64,000 nucleotides of DNA from Polyangium sp. 15x6 (GTDB lineage: Bacteria > Myxococcota_A > Polyangia > Polyangiales > Polyangiaceae). The notes beneath the pieces are model-generated. The model ran no database searches. It worked only from the letters and a program-made list of their open reading frames with translations, and was not told the DNA's origin. The stretch's first letter is position 1. Each line of letters begins with the position of its first letter. Below, piece after piece: positions 25,092 through 34,514 of this stretch. The translations under genes were made by a program, and so were the position numbers. Location: NCBI RefSeq assembly GCF_029960785.1, contig NZ_JASBQE010000036.1:1-64000 (forward strand), given 5' to 3'.

Positions 25092-27713
25092 ATGGAGGTC
25101 GTTTCCCTCTCCCCGCTGCCGGTCGCCTCGATGATCTGGCAGTCCGGGCCCGGCGCCTGGACCCTCACCTTCGTCGCCAAGGCGACGTGCCAGATCCAGC
25201 CCGGAAAATCGCCCCTCGCCGCGGCCCAGGAGCCCGTGCACGAGGAGGACTCCCACTGGGACGACGACGACGCCCGTAGCCTCTTCGCCCCGAGCGACCT
25301 CGCCCCCCTCAAGCCGCGCGTCGACATCACCCTCGTCGGCTCCGCGTTCGCGCCGCAAGCACAGCCCGTTCGCTCCCTCTTCGCGCGCCTCATCGTCGGC
25401 GACCTCGACAAATCGATCGAGGTCCACCAGGACCGCACATTCACCGCCGACGGCGCCCTCGTCGAGGGCCCGCGTTTTTCCCGCATGTCCCTCGCGTACG
25501 AGCGCGCCGCCGGCGGGCCCGACTCCACGAACCCCGTCGGCGTCCGGACCGACGTCCGCGACTCCTTCGGCCGCACGAAACTGCCGAACCTCCAGCCCCC
25601 CGGCCTCCTCGTCAGCTCCTCCAGCATTGCCATTGCGCCCGTCGGCTTCGGCCCGGTCGCGCCGAGCTGGCCGCTCCGATATGGAAAGCTCGGTCGTCAT
25701 GCCGCGACCTTCACTCCGCATTCGCTCATCGCGGCCCCATTGCCCGACGACCTCGATCGTTCGTTCTTCAATGTCGCGCCCGGCGACCAGCAGATCGGCG
25801 AACTCGCCGAGGACGCGCGAATCGTCCTCGAAAACATGCACCCGCAGATCCCCCGCCTCGTGACGAACCTGCCGGGCCTCCGCCCGCGCGCCGTGCTCGA
25901 AGGCCGGGGCGGCTCGCACGCCCTCTCCTTGCTTTGCGATACGCTGTGGATCGACACCGATCGCCAGCTCGCGACGCTCACCTTCCGCGGACGTATTCAG
26001 CTCGAACGCCTCGAAGAGCCGGGCCGGATCGTGATCACGCTCGAGGAGGCCACGACCGTCGTCGCCGCCGTGCCCGCCGTCCCCGGGAGGCCGGTCAATC
26101 CGGATCCCGCCATTCCCCCGCCGCCCAAGCCGCGCGCCACGACGATGACGATGATCACGCCCGACGACGAGGGCATCGACACCGTCATTCCCACGGATCC
26201 GTCGCGCACGAAAGGCGCGCTCCCGTTCGTCAGGGCCGCGACCGGGCACAACATCGTCGACGAACGCACGACGCAATCGGGCGGTCTCCCGTTCGCCACC
26301 CCGAACGCGCCGCCGGCGCAGGCCCGGGCGATCTGGGACGAGCGGACCACGCCGTCGGGCGGGCTGCCCTTCGCCAAGTCAAACCAATCCGCGAATCCCT
26401 GGCCCAAGACGACGCCCGTGCCCGCCGCGCCCGTCGCGCCGCAGCCGCCGCAGCCGACGCAGCCGCCGCAGGTGCCTCCGGCGCGCAGCTCGTCGCCGTC
26501 CTGGAAAGCGGCTGCCATGCCCGGTCAGCCTCCCGCGGCGCCGCCGCCGCCGCCCGTGGCTTCACCGTCGCCCGCGATGGCTCCGCCGCCGCCGCCCGTG
26601 CAGCCGCCGCCGCCCGTCGCGCGGTCCTCACAGCCGGGCGGCGCCCCTCGTCCTGCCGCCGACGATAGCGTGTGGGGCGCGGGCATCAGCCGCGGCGACG
26701 CCCCGGCCGGGCAATCGATTGGCCAGGTCGTCGTCGCAGCGGCCAGCGCCGCCGCGCAGGTCGCCCCGCAGGACGCGACCGCCGGCGTCCTCGGCGCCTC
26801 CAATGCCGCCGCGGGCCCCTCGAATGCGGGCCTCGCCGCGGGCAGACGCGACGACCTCCGCATTTCCCCCACCGCCTTCGGCGCGGGCGTCCGCCCCTCG
26901 GGCCGGCTCGACACGCGCGACGTCCTCCATTTGATCTGGTACAACCCCGAGAGCGTCGCGCGCATTTGCCGCGTCCCCGTCTGGCGCGCCATCCTCGACG
27001 AAATGGAGGACGAACCCGCCGACGAGACGCTGAACGATCCGGCCCCCACGAAGGATCCGATCGAGATCGAGGACACGCGCGACATCTTCGAGATCCTCTC
27101 CCGCGGCACCTCGCAGGACGTCGACCAGCTCGAAGCCGAGCTCGGCGCGGCCGTTCGACCGGGCAACAAGTTCGTCCCGTCCTTGCTCCTGCTCGCCGGC
27201 GAGCTCTCGTTCGTCTTCGACGAGCGCAAGACCCTCGAAGCCGCCGTGGCCGTGGCGACGCCGATCGCGGGCGCCGACGAGGGGCTGAAGACCGCGCTAC
27301 GCGAGGCCCGCGAATTCCTCGCGACGCCCGATCAGCTCTGCCCCGCGCCAATCACCGAGGGATACACGGCGCGTATTCGCGAGGCGTACCAGCGCGGGCG
27401 CCGCGCCCTCGGCCCCGACGCGCTCGAGCTGCAAATGGAGCGCGCGCTCATCGAGGGCCGCCATTACCAGAAGCGCCAGGTCCTCGGCATGAACGCGATC
27501 CGCGCGCACCTCTACACGAGCACCGGCACCGGCGCGCGCCCCGCGCCCGTCTACCTGCCCGAGGACATCGCGAAAAAGCTCCCGCTCTTTCAAAAGTTCC
27601 GGGCGCGTCTGCTCGTCGAGCTCTATTTCCAGGAAGACCAGTACGAGCCGCACCCGGCCGCGCTCAAGGCGCTCGCCATCGGCCGGGTGCAATCGTCGCT
27701 CGATCGGCGCTGA
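25092..27713 (+). CDS. DUF2169-family type VI secretion accessory protein
   Basis: 873 residues from the ATG at 25092 (TTG at 25074 is an upstream alternative but overlaps the -10-like box). The N-terminal ~320 residues match the DUF2169 family, found next to vgrG/PAAR effector genes and thought to help load effectors (PGAWTLTFVAKATCQI, DRSFFNVAPGDQQ). A long Pro-rich linker follows with repeated SGGLPFA motifs (DERTTQSGGLPFA, DERTTPSGGLPFA). The last ~300 residues are a helical domain of unknown fold. Its strand is opposite to the vgrG operon but the genes are neighbours. Cytoplasmic. Confidence 0.8.
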   Translation: MEVVSLSPLPVASMIWQSGPGAWTLTFVAKATCQIQPGKSPLAAAQEPVHEEDSHWDDDDARSLFAPSDLAPLKPRVDITLVGSAFAPQAQPVRSLFARLIVGDLDKSIEVHQDRTFTADGALVEGPRFSRMSLAYERAAGGPDSTNPVGVRTDVRDSFGRTKLPNLQPPGLLVSSSSIAIAPVGFGPVAPSWPLRYGKLGRHAATFTPHSLIAAPLPDDLDRSFFNVAPGDQQIGELAEDARIVLENMHPQIPRLVTNLPGLRPRAVLEGRGGSHALSLLCDTLWIDTDRQLATLTFRGRIQLERLEEPGRIVITLEEATTVVAAVPAVPGRPVNPDPAIPPPPKPRATTMTMITPDDEGIDTVIPTDPSRTKGALPFVRAATGHNIVDERTTQSGGLPFATPNAPPAQARAIWDERTTPSGGLPFAKSNQSANPWPKTTPVPAAPVAPQPPQPTQPPQVPPARSSSPSWKAAAMPGQPPAAPPPPPVASPSPAMAPPPPPVQPPPPVARSSQPGGAPRPAADDSVWGAGISRGDAPAGQSIGQVVVAAASAAAQVAPQDATAGVLGASNAAAGPSNAGLAAGRRDDLRISPTAFGAGVRPSGRLDTRDVLHLIWYNPESVARICRVPVWRAILDEMEDEPADETLNDPAPTKDPIEIEDTRDIFEILSRGTSQDVDQLEAELGAAVRPGNKFVPSLLLLAGELSFVFDERKTLEAAVAVATPIAGADEGLKTALREAREFLATPDQLCPAPITEGYTARIREAYQRGRRALGPDALELQMERALIEGRHYQKRQVLGMNAIRAHLYTSTGTGARPAPVYLPEDIAKKLPLFQKFRARLLVELYFQEDQYEPHPAALKALAIGRVQSSLDRR

Positions 27714-27728
27714 CGCGGGCAGGTCTCC

Positions 27729-28154
27729 TCAGTCGTCGTCTCTCTCGAAGATGAGCGTGCCCTGCCCATTGCCGTACACGATTCTCAGTTCATCTCCCAC
27801 GAGCTCGAAGGTGTTGGCCAGCGCCAGCGCTCGGAGGTACCGGCCCTCCTGTTCCATCACGCCCTCGCACCACATTCTCGTGCTCCCCGCGGAGGACATC
27901 GAGAGCGTGTTCCCCTCGACCGTGTAGGAGGCGAAGTAGTAGTTGCAGGGGGCTCTGCCGGTCGCTTTCCCGTCCGCCTGGAACTCCAGCGTGACGTCGG
28001 TCCTCCCGGAAGGCTCCCACACCATCCTTCCCTCGATCATGGATTCGAGTTCCCATCGCGTATTCGTCAGGATGTTCGCCTCGTTCGCCGCCGCAGGGGC
28101 GACCATCGACAGGACGGGCAGCATCGCGAACAGGGATCGCAGAACGTAACCCAT
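27729..28154 (-). CDS. Periplasmic META (HslJ-like) domain protein
   Basis: 141 residues from the ATG at 28154, with GGGAGGT upstream. A cleavable signal peptide (APAAANEA) precedes one META domain: NTRWELESM, a Gly/Thr strand pair, NYYFASYTVEGNTLSM, then ELVGDELRIVY. Two cysteines could pair. META proteins are small periplasmic or outer-membrane-associated proteins linked to stress or antibiotic resistance. It lies close to the murein endopeptidase gene of the type VI operon, so a role as periplasmic immunity protein is conceivable but unproven. Confidence 0.75.
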   Translation of the reverse strand: MGYVLRSLFAMLPVLSMVAPAAANEANILTNTRWELESMIEGRMVWEPSGRTDVTLEFQADGKATGRAPCNYYFASYTVEGNTLSMSSAGSTRMWCEGVMEQEGRYLRALALANTFELVGDELRIVYGNGQGTLIFERDDD

Positions 28155-28359
28155 GGTGTACCTCCCGGGCGCGCCTGTGGACCGTCGACGCGAACCGTGC
28201 CTCGAAGCCGGAGCAATGCGTGCGCCCCGAGCGTGCCTGCGCGGATGTGCAATCCCTGCCCTTCGCGCGAACGGGCGAGCCGGCCGAGGAGCGCGCCGAG
28301 CGGCACGCCCGATGCTGTGGTCGCGCTGCAAAGCGACAGAGCGGCCAGGAGAGCGTGTG

Positions 28360-28686
28360 ATGAAGTCATGGATCTCGGCGTGGCTGACCCTCGTGGGAAT
28401 GGGCGGAAGCCTCCTCTCCATCGGAGGGGCCTTCGCCGCGGAGGAGCCGTCCTATTGTGCAGAGGCGCGGAGGCTCGAGGCGCAGGACGAAGCGGTCCGC
28501 TTGCAATGCGCCATGATCCCGCATCTTCGCGTGTGCACCACGACGGTGGCCGGGAAGGTGTATTCGGGTAGGGCGTACTTGTGCGAGAGTCCCCTGACAC
28601 CGATCTATCAGGCTCTCTGCCGGGAGGGGGTCCCCAACCACGGCCCCCTGGAATTCACGTGCACCACAGGCGAGTTCGGAGACTGA
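28360..28686 (+). CDS. Small exported protein with six cysteines
   Basis: 108 residues from the ATG at 28360, preceded by an AGGAGA site. A signal peptide is evident (SIGGAFAAEE). The mature part of about 80 residues holds six cysteines, enough for three disulfides, and no known motif. It converges on the murein endopeptidase gene, 27 bp away. Its size, secretion and disulfides fit an immunity protein or protease-inhibitor-like protein, but that is a guess from context. Confidence 0.6.
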   Translation: MKSWISAWLTLVGMGGSLLSIGGAFAAEEPSYCAEARRLEAQDEAVRLQCAMIPHLRVCTTTVAGKVYSGRAYLCESPLTPIYQALCREGVPNHGPLEFTCTTGEFGD

Positions 28687-28713
28687 TGACGCAAACGGGT
28701 CCCCGGCTGCGGC

Positions 28714-29400
28714 TCACTCCTCGAAGCGCACGTGCAGGTGATTGTGGTGCCCTTCCCAGTACCGCACGCCGGTCATCTTCGAATCGTTGAACAGGATGAG
28801 CTTCAGGTTCGGCTCCGCGTGCAGCGCCTCCACGACGAGCTTCGTCCGCGCGTGGCTGTAATTCGGATCCGTGATCGTCACCGGCGCCCGGCGCCCGTCG
28901 GCGCGCACCGGCCGGATGTCCACGTCCGTGCCGCGCCGGTGCGAGCCGTGCGGCGCCATCTTGCCGCCCTGCTGGAAGCTGATGTCCCCGATTGCGATCT
29001 CGAACCCGTGCGGCCGCAGCACCGCGGCGACGTTCTTGATCGATTGAATCGTCGCGGGCGTCCCCCAGACCCGGTCCTGCGGCTCGTACAGATAAAAGTT
29101 GCCGTTCTCCCCCGAGAGCTGCACGAACGCCACGTTCGTCGCCTGGGGCTGATCGCCGAGCAGCATGCGCCAGGTTCGCCCGTGCGGATCGACGCGCCCG
29201 TCGGGCGATCCGAGCCGCACGACCGAGCGCTGGAACGAGAGGATCGCGCGCAGCGTCGCCTCGTCCATGATCCCGGTCTCGGGCACGGCGCCGATCGCCG
29301 ATGCGATATGCGCGTTCTTGTTGAGCTGCTTCTGGACGAGGACGACGTCGTCGTGCGCGTTGCGCCCACCCTGGCCGACCGAACCCGTGAGACGATACAT
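28714..29400 (-). CDS. MepA-like murein endopeptidase, probable type VI effector
   Basis: 228 residues. Residues ~1-80 form a peptidoglycan-binding-type domain (DDVVLVQKQLNKN, ATLRAILSFQRS). Residues ~95-228 carry the LAS/M74 metallopeptidase signature: GSHRRGTDVDIRPV (zinc His about 152, Asp about 159) and the HxH in HNHLHVRF near the end. Such enzymes cut peptide cross-links in murein. There is no signal peptide, so delivery by the type VI machinery rather than by Sec export is the natural reading. It is the last gene of the vgrG operon, 18 nt after the HEAT-like gene. Confidence 0.8.
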   Translation of the reverse strand: MYRLTGSVGQGGRNAHDDVVLVQKQLNKNAHIASAIGAVPETGIMDEATLRAILSFQRSVVRLGSPDGRVDPHGRTWRMLLGDQPQATNVAFVQLSGENGNFYLYEPQDRVWGTPATIQSIKNVAAVLRPHGFEIAIGDISFQQGGKMAPHGSHRRGTDVDIRPVRADGRRAPVTITDPNYSHARTKLVVEALHAEPNLKLILFNDSKMTGVRYWEGHHNHLHVRFEE

Positions 29401-29418
29401 GCTCGTTTCTCCGCTCTT

Positions 29419-30033
29419 CTAAGAATCAGCCATCTCCGGCGGGAATTGCGCGATCTTGCAGATCTCCCGGAACGCATTCCGGCGAACCGCCATGTCCTCC
29501 GAGCCGAGCGGCAAATAAAGCGGCCGTAGCTTCCAGGCGAGCGGGTCGTCCGTGGCCCCGGAGTGATAGATCAGGATCGAGCCCGCGCTCTTTCGCACGT
29601 TCGGATCCGCGTGATGCAAAGCCGCCCAGGCGAGCGCGTCCGCGATCTCCGGCTTGTTCATCCCGCGCGCCGCGGAGACCGCCGGGACGCCGCCGTCGAG
29701 ATCACCCGAGCGAATGATCTCGGCGATCAGGGGCTCGGCCGGGCCTACCTCGAGGTCGCGGAGCGCGAGCGCGATGGCCACCTTCATGTGGCCCTTCACG
29801 TTCGGATAAGCCCGCTGCATGGGGACGACGGCGCCGCGGCATTGCACCTCGGCGAGCGTCCGAGGAGCGCGCGTATCGTTGTCCTCGAGGCGCCTCATCA
29901 AGAGCTCCTCCGCCTCGCGCCGCTCGTCTTTGTCGAGCGCGCGCAGAGCGTCCATGTCGACGTCCTCCCGCCATTGCGGGGAAACGCCCTCGACGCTCTC
30001 GACGAAGCGCTGGAACATGGGTGAATGCGTCAC
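29419..30033 (-). CDS. HEAT-repeat-like protein, candidate immunity protein
   Basis: 204 residues whose ATG overlaps the stop of the upstream vgrG by 4 nt, implying tight coupling. The sequence consists of helical pairs resembling HEAT repeats (VKGHMKVAIALALRDL, AEPLIAEIIRSGDLDGG, ADPNVRKSAGSILIYHSG). No signal peptide, so cytoplasmic. Similar small HEAT-like proteins often follow effector genes as immunity proteins. It could neutralise the C-terminal extension of the adjacent VgrG or serve the endopeptidase; the first is more likely because of the overlap and cytoplasmic location. Confidence 0.65.
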   Translation of the reverse strand: MTHSPMFQRFVESVEGVSPQWREDVDMDALRALDKDERREAEELLMRRLEDNDTRAPRTLAEVQCRGAVVPMQRAYPNVKGHMKVAIALALRDLEVGPAEPLIAEIIRSGDLDGGVPAVSAARGMNKPEIADALAWAALHHADPNVRKSAGSILIYHSGATDDPLAWKLRPLYLPLGSEDMAVRRNAFREICKIAQFPPEMADS

Positions 30034-32858
30034 GCCGCGACCTCCTCGTCCTCGTCGTCGTCGGGTTCGGGCGCCGGCGGCGGGGGCGGTTTCAGCCCGA
30101 GCGCCTCTTGCATCGTGATGGGCACGAGCTCGTACGCCTTTCCGCCCGCGTCCTTGTATTTCCCGGTCGGGCTCGACTGCATCTGGAGCACCGTGATCGA
30201 TGTCACGTTCGGGTTGTTCGAGAGCATTTCGATTTCATGGCGCACGATCCTGCCCTCCGGAATGGGCACGATGCCGAGCACGATGTGCACATCGCCCGAG
30301 GCTTGTGTCGCCAGCTTCTTCGAGACGAGCGTCCACGCCTCGTCCTTTGCTTCCCACGCGTCCCTCGACCCGAGGTGGCCGAGCTCGATCCCGCCCGGCG
30401 TCTGCTCCAGCGTCGTCGACGGGATCCCGTCGACCGTGCGCTGGTTGGCGAAGTCCTGCGCGACCGTGCCCGCGATCGGCGGCCCCATGCCCGACCAGAG
30501 CACGAGCCCGTTCACGGGCGTCTCCACGTCCGCGTTGAGCGCAATCGCATTGAGCTCCGCGATCCGCTTGAGCGTCGCGTATTTCACATCGGCGGGCTTG
30601 ACCGCGAGGTCCGCGACGAGCTGATCCCAGAGCGCCTTCATCGTGGCGAATGCCGGCGAATCTGGCTGCACGTGGACGTCGCCGATGATCGGCACGGCCT
30701 CCTCGGCCTTCGCGACCTCCTTCGGCCGCGAGCCGTGCCCGTGCCCCGGGCTTCCGCCGACGTTGATGTCGACCTTCGTCCCCGAGATGACGATGCCGCT
30801 CCCGTCGATCCGGATGAACCCGCCGGGCCCTTTCAGCGTGATGTCGGGCGCCTGGCCGACCGCGTTCTCGCCGGCCTTGTAATGGATCTCCTTGCCCGCC
30901 TCCCGGGCATAATCGCCGCCCACCTTCTCGTGTTTTTCCTGGTACACGAAGAGCGAGTGGTCCTTGCCCGTCCGGTCCTTGCGGTTCTCTTTCGTGTAGA
31001 GGTGGAGATCCCACTCCGTGCGCTCGCGCTTCTCGCCCTTGACGACCGCGTCGACGTCCTTCTTGACGAGCAGGCGCCTGCGCAAGAAATTGACCTCGAT
31101 CTCGTCTTTACGCACGAGCTGCCGGCGATTGCCTTTGATGTGCGTGTGGTGCTGGCGCCCCGTCATCTCGTCCCGCTCTTTTTCGGTGTGCTGGATGCGG
31201 TTGCCGCCGACGGTCTCGAACTCCCAGGCCTGCACCAGTTTGTCGCGTACGTGGCCGACGGTATCGATCTCGTCGTTCTTGACGAGCTTGCGGAGGTTCT
31301 TCTCCGCTTGCATGTAAAAGAGCTCCTCGCTCTTCTGGTCCTCGAACTTGATCTCGTTGTACCCATTCAGAGCCGGCATCGACTGGCTCTTCCACGTGCT
31401 GACGGTCTTGTGCTCCGGCAGCTTGTAAGGGACCGGCTTCTCCGCATTGTAGACGCGGCCCGCGAGCACGGGGCGGTCGGGATCCCCGTCGAGGAACGTC
31501 ACGAGAAGCTCGTGCCCGACGCGCGGCAGGTTCAACCAGCCATACCCCGTGCCGCCCCAGCCCTCGACGACGCGGATCCAGCACGAGCTGTCGTCGTCGA
31601 GGTTGCCCTCGCGATCCCAGGGGAACTGCACGCGCACGCGCCCGAACTCGTCGACGTGGACCGCCTGGTCCAGGTCGATCGCATTTCGCGGCGCCACGAC
31701 CCGCACCGATTGCACGCCGAGCACCTCGGGGCGCGGCGTGACCAGCGGCGGCCGGTAAGGCACGTCCGCGAACGTCGCGTGCCCGAACACCTGCCATTCG
31801 CCCTCCGCCGACCCTTCGAGGATCGTATCCGTCGTGAGAAACGGCCGCGCGAGATCCGGGTGCGGGTGGTGATCGACCTTGAACACCACGCCCGGCGTGA
31901 GGTCGTTCAGATTGCTCTCGAATGCGATCCCCCCGCGGTCGGCCCGCGCCGCCTCGAGCGCGCGCGTCGCCCGCTTCTCGCCGGTCGGCTGATCGTGCCT
32001 GGCGACGCCCTTGTCGTCCGCGAACGGCGTATCGCCCCCGCGCCCCGCCTCGACGAACATGCCGCCGGGGATGTAATGGTACTGCTCGAAGCGCGCCTCG
32101 TCGCCGGCCTTCGGCGCCTCCGTGAAGAGCGCATAATCGGGCCTCCGGAAGTCGTAATCGCGCAGGACGAGCGCGCCTGGCCTCACGTCGCGCACGAGCG
32201 AGACCTTCGAGACGAACTCCCGCTCGGCCTCCATCGTCGGGTTGTGCTCGTACGGCACGGGCGGCCCGGGGCGAGGCGGGTTCTTGTGGAGCTCTGCGCT
32301 GAACGTGAGCAGCGAGCCATTGTCATCTACGTCCGGGAACGTATACGCGATGCCCGCCTCCTCGAGCAGGCGGCTCACGAACGTGAAATCGCTCTCGCCG
32401 TACTGCACCCGGAACTCGTGCTTCGGGTATTGCCCGCGATCGATCTTCCACGCGCGCCGGACGTTCCACTCGGTGAGGATCTTGTCGACGATGTCGGGGA
32501 TCGAGAGGTGCTGGAAGATGCGGTGATTGCGGCGCTGATCGAGCAGCCAGAGGTGCGGGACGATCCGGAAGTGATACGTCGAGAGCACCTTGTTTTGCCG
32601 GTGCTCCGCGTGCGTCTGCTCCATGTAGCTCACGTACCCGCTCCACACGCGCAGGCCGCCGCCCGTGAGGTTCAGGTAGCCGGAGCGCACCTTGAAGATC
32701 GCCGGCTGCCCGACGATCGCGCCGATGTCGACGGCCGGGTTCTCGCTGCGCACCCAGAGCGAGACCGTGAACGGCGTCGACACCGCCTCGTGGATCGAGA
32801 AGCGGCGGACGACGAGCGAGGTCTCTCCGCAATCGAAGCTCAATTCGAAGAAAGGCAT
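30030..32858 (-). CDS. vgrG: VgrG spike protein with C-terminal effector-like extension
   Basis: 942 residues. The gp27-like base and gp5-like OB fold are recognisable (SIPDIVDKILTEWNV; VDEFGRVRVQFPWDREG about residue 385-400; GWLNLPRVGHELLVTFLDGD). A beta-helix spike follows to about residue 715 (GPGGFIRIDGSGIVISG). An extra ~220 residues then appear that ordinary VgrGs lack. They contain LVLWSGMG (about 785), TLEQTPGGIELG (about 820), SKKLATQASGDVHIVLG and a later EGRIVRHEIEML, a pattern like ADP-ribosyl-cyclase/NAD-glycohydrolase toxins. The tail ends in Pro and acidic runs. The overlapping next gene is a candidate immunity gene. Confidence 0.88.
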   Translation of the reverse strand: MPFFELSFDCGETSLVVRRFSIHEAVSTPFTVSLWVRSENPAVDIGAIVGQPAIFKVRSGYLNLTGGGLRVWSGYVSYMEQTHAEHRQNKVLSTYHFRIVPHLWLLDQRRNHRIFQHLSIPDIVDKILTEWNVRRAWKIDRGQYPKHEFRVQYGESDFTFVSRLLEEAGIAYTFPDVDDNGSLLTFSAELHKNPPRPGPPVPYEHNPTMEAEREFVSKVSLVRDVRPGALVLRDYDFRRPDYALFTEAPKAGDEARFEQYHYIPGGMFVEAGRGGDTPFADDKGVARHDQPTGEKRATRALEAARADRGGIAFESNLNDLTPGVVFKVDHHPHPDLARPFLTTDTILEGSAEGEWQVFGHATFADVPYRPPLVTPRPEVLGVQSVRVVAPRNAIDLDQAVHVDEFGRVRVQFPWDREGNLDDDSSCWIRVVEGWGGTGYGWLNLPRVGHELLVTFLDGDPDRPVLAGRVYNAEKPVPYKLPEHKTVSTWKSQSMPALNGYNEIKFEDQKSEELFYMQAEKNLRKLVKNDEIDTVGHVRDKLVQAWEFETVGGNRIQHTEKERDEMTGRQHHTHIKGNRRQLVRKDEIEVNFLRRRLLVKKDVDAVVKGEKRERTEWDLHLYTKENRKDRTGKDHSLFVYQEKHEKVGGDYAREAGKEIHYKAGENAVGQAPDITLKGPGGFIRIDGSGIVISGTKVDINVGGSPGHGHGSRPKEVAKAEEAVPIIGDVHVQPDSPAFATMKALWDQLVADLAVKPADVKYATLKRIAELNAIALNADVETPVNGLVLWSGMGPPIAGTVAQDFANQRTVDGIPSTTLEQTPGGIELGHLGSRDAWEAKDEAWTLVSKKLATQASGDVHIVLGIVPIPEGRIVRHEIEMLSNNPNVTSITVLQMQSSPTGKYKDAGGKAYELVPITMQEALGLKPPPPPAPEPDDDEDEEVAA

Positions 32859-32870
32859 GACAACCTCGCG

Positions 32871-34514
32871 TCAGTACGTCGACCGCGGTGGGCGGTGCTC
32901 GTTCCGGACCGGGACCTCGGGCGTATACCGCGGCTGCGCGCCCGCCGGCTTGACCTTCCTTTGCAGCCGCTGCCGCCCGCGGCGATCCGTGGCCTCGCCG
33001 AGGATCGTGGAGCCCGGCGACTCCGTCGCGGAGTCGTGGATGTAGTGCCGGAGCAAGAGCTGGTAGGCCGGGTTCGTGTCGCGCGGCGTGAAGGCGAGCA
33101 GGCGCGCGGGCCACTGCGGCCGGCGGGGAACCGGCGGGGGGACGTACGCCCCGTGCGCGCCGGGCCCCGCGTGGGAGAGGCCCACGAGGACGGGGCTCAT
33201 GCCGCGGTACGGGTCGTCCGCGTGCGGGTCTGGCCCGTAAAACCGTGCCATGTATTCGTCCGTCTCGTACCAGTGGACGTACTGGCTCTTCGGCGCGCCG
33301 GGTTGCTCGAGGTGGAGCGCCCAGTCCTTGTCTTGCCGGAACCCGCAATACTCCTCGTACAAGCGCAGGATGATGCCGTCGAAGGGGAGATCGACCGACC
33401 CGATCGGGACCTTCGCCTTCACCATGGCCTTGTGCATGTCGCGCAGCGTGATGAACTGGAGGTGCCACTTCTTGTTCGTGCGCGGCTGGTACGAGCCGCC
33501 GACGTCGCTATGGCAACCGGGGTACCAGACCTCGAGCATCCATCGCTTGTAATCGCGCGGCTCCTGATATCGCGCATCGGCCCGCGGGCGCGCCGGCCGG
33601 TGCGGCTCCAGCGGCGGAAACGCCCGGCCCGGCTCCGTGTTCGGATCCATGAAAATGGACGTGAGCGGGAAGAGCGTGCGGAACTCGTCCTCGGCGACGA
33701 GGTGGACGCAATGCTCCACGTAGGTGTGATCGACATCCGGCAGGAACGTCCCGGTGCCCGGGCCCCACATCTCCACGGTGTCGAAGATCGCCATGAACTT
33801 CGGGTAGATCGTCGCCGGATCGATCGGCTGGTAGAACTCCCGGATGCCCAGGTCCTGGTGCTCGGTCTCGATCGACGGGATCGCGTCCGGGTTTCGCCGG
33901 AAGAAACCGGGCGAGGTCGTCTTCGTCAGGTTCGCGACGCGCTGCGCCCGCACCTGGTTCACGAAATCACGGGCGAGGGCCGCGCCGCGGCTGAAGCCGC
34001 AGACGTCGAAGTACTTCTCCTTGGCGCGCCATTTGTTGTTGTTGCTGAAGAACTCGGCCAGCATGCGCAGGCCCCACTCGATACGGGCCTTGCCGCCGGC
34101 GCCCACCGTCATGCCCGAGAGGTTCCGGTGCACCAGGGGCGTCGAGGGTTTGGCCGCCGGATCGTCCATGTTCGGCTGGGCCCGCGTGAACCAGCCGGTG
34201 TAGTCCGTGCCGACGCCGTGGTGATAGGCCTTGTCGAGGACGATCCCCTGCTTTCGATACGCCCGGAAGAGCCGCGCGACGTTCGTCGGACCATTGGGCC
34301 CTCCATCCTCGCCGTACGTATCGTTCGCGTGGGCCTCGTCGACCCAGAGGTTGTTGCCGGTGCCGTCGAAGAAGATGCCGATCCGGATGCGGGCCTTCGG
34401 GCATTCCGCCTCCCCGGTCGGGGGCTCCAGCGGCAAGCCCTGGCCATTCTCCATGGCCTCCAGCGCCTTGAGGAACGAGTCGACCCTGCCGCCGCCTTGT
34501 CCATTCTCGCTCAT
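32871..34514 (-). CDS. DUF2235 (Tle1-like) phospholipase-type type VI effector
   Basis: 547 residues. It has the DUF2235 alpha/beta-hydrolase hallmarks: IGIFFDGTGNN (about residues 44-54), nucleophile elbow CGFSRGAAL (Ser about 172) and WYPGCHSDVGGSY (His/Asp about 335). Family members such as Tle1 are phospholipases injected into competitors. No signal peptide, consistent with type VI delivery. Its ATG overlaps the upstream small gene by 4 nt and it is followed 12 nt later by a second vgrG, the usual position for a VgrG-bound cargo. The C-terminal ~90 residues are Pro/Arg-rich. Confidence 0.85.
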   Translation of the reverse strand: MSENGQGGGRVDSFLKALEAMENGQGLPLEPPTGEAECPKARIRIGIFFDGTGNNLWVDEAHANDTYGEDGGPNGPTNVARLFRAYRKQGIVLDKAYHHGVGTDYTGWFTRAQPNMDDPAAKPSTPLVHRNLSGMTVGAGGKARIEWGLRMLAEFFSNNNKWRAKEKYFDVCGFSRGAALARDFVNQVRAQRVANLTKTTSPGFFRRNPDAIPSIETEHQDLGIREFYQPIDPATIYPKFMAIFDTVEMWGPGTGTFLPDVDHTYVEHCVHLVAEDEFRTLFPLTSIFMDPNTEPGRAFPPLEPHRPARPRADARYQEPRDYKRWMLEVWYPGCHSDVGGSYQPRTNKKWHLQFITLRDMHKAMVKAKVPIGSVDLPFDGIILRLYEEYCGFRQDKDWALHLEQPGAPKSQYVHWYETDEYMARFYGPDPHADDPYRGMSPVLVGLSHAGPGAHGAYVPPPVPRRPQWPARLLAFTPRDTNPAYQLLLRHYIHDSATESPGSTILGEATDRRGRQRLQRKVKPAGAQPRYTPEVPVRNEHRPPRSTY

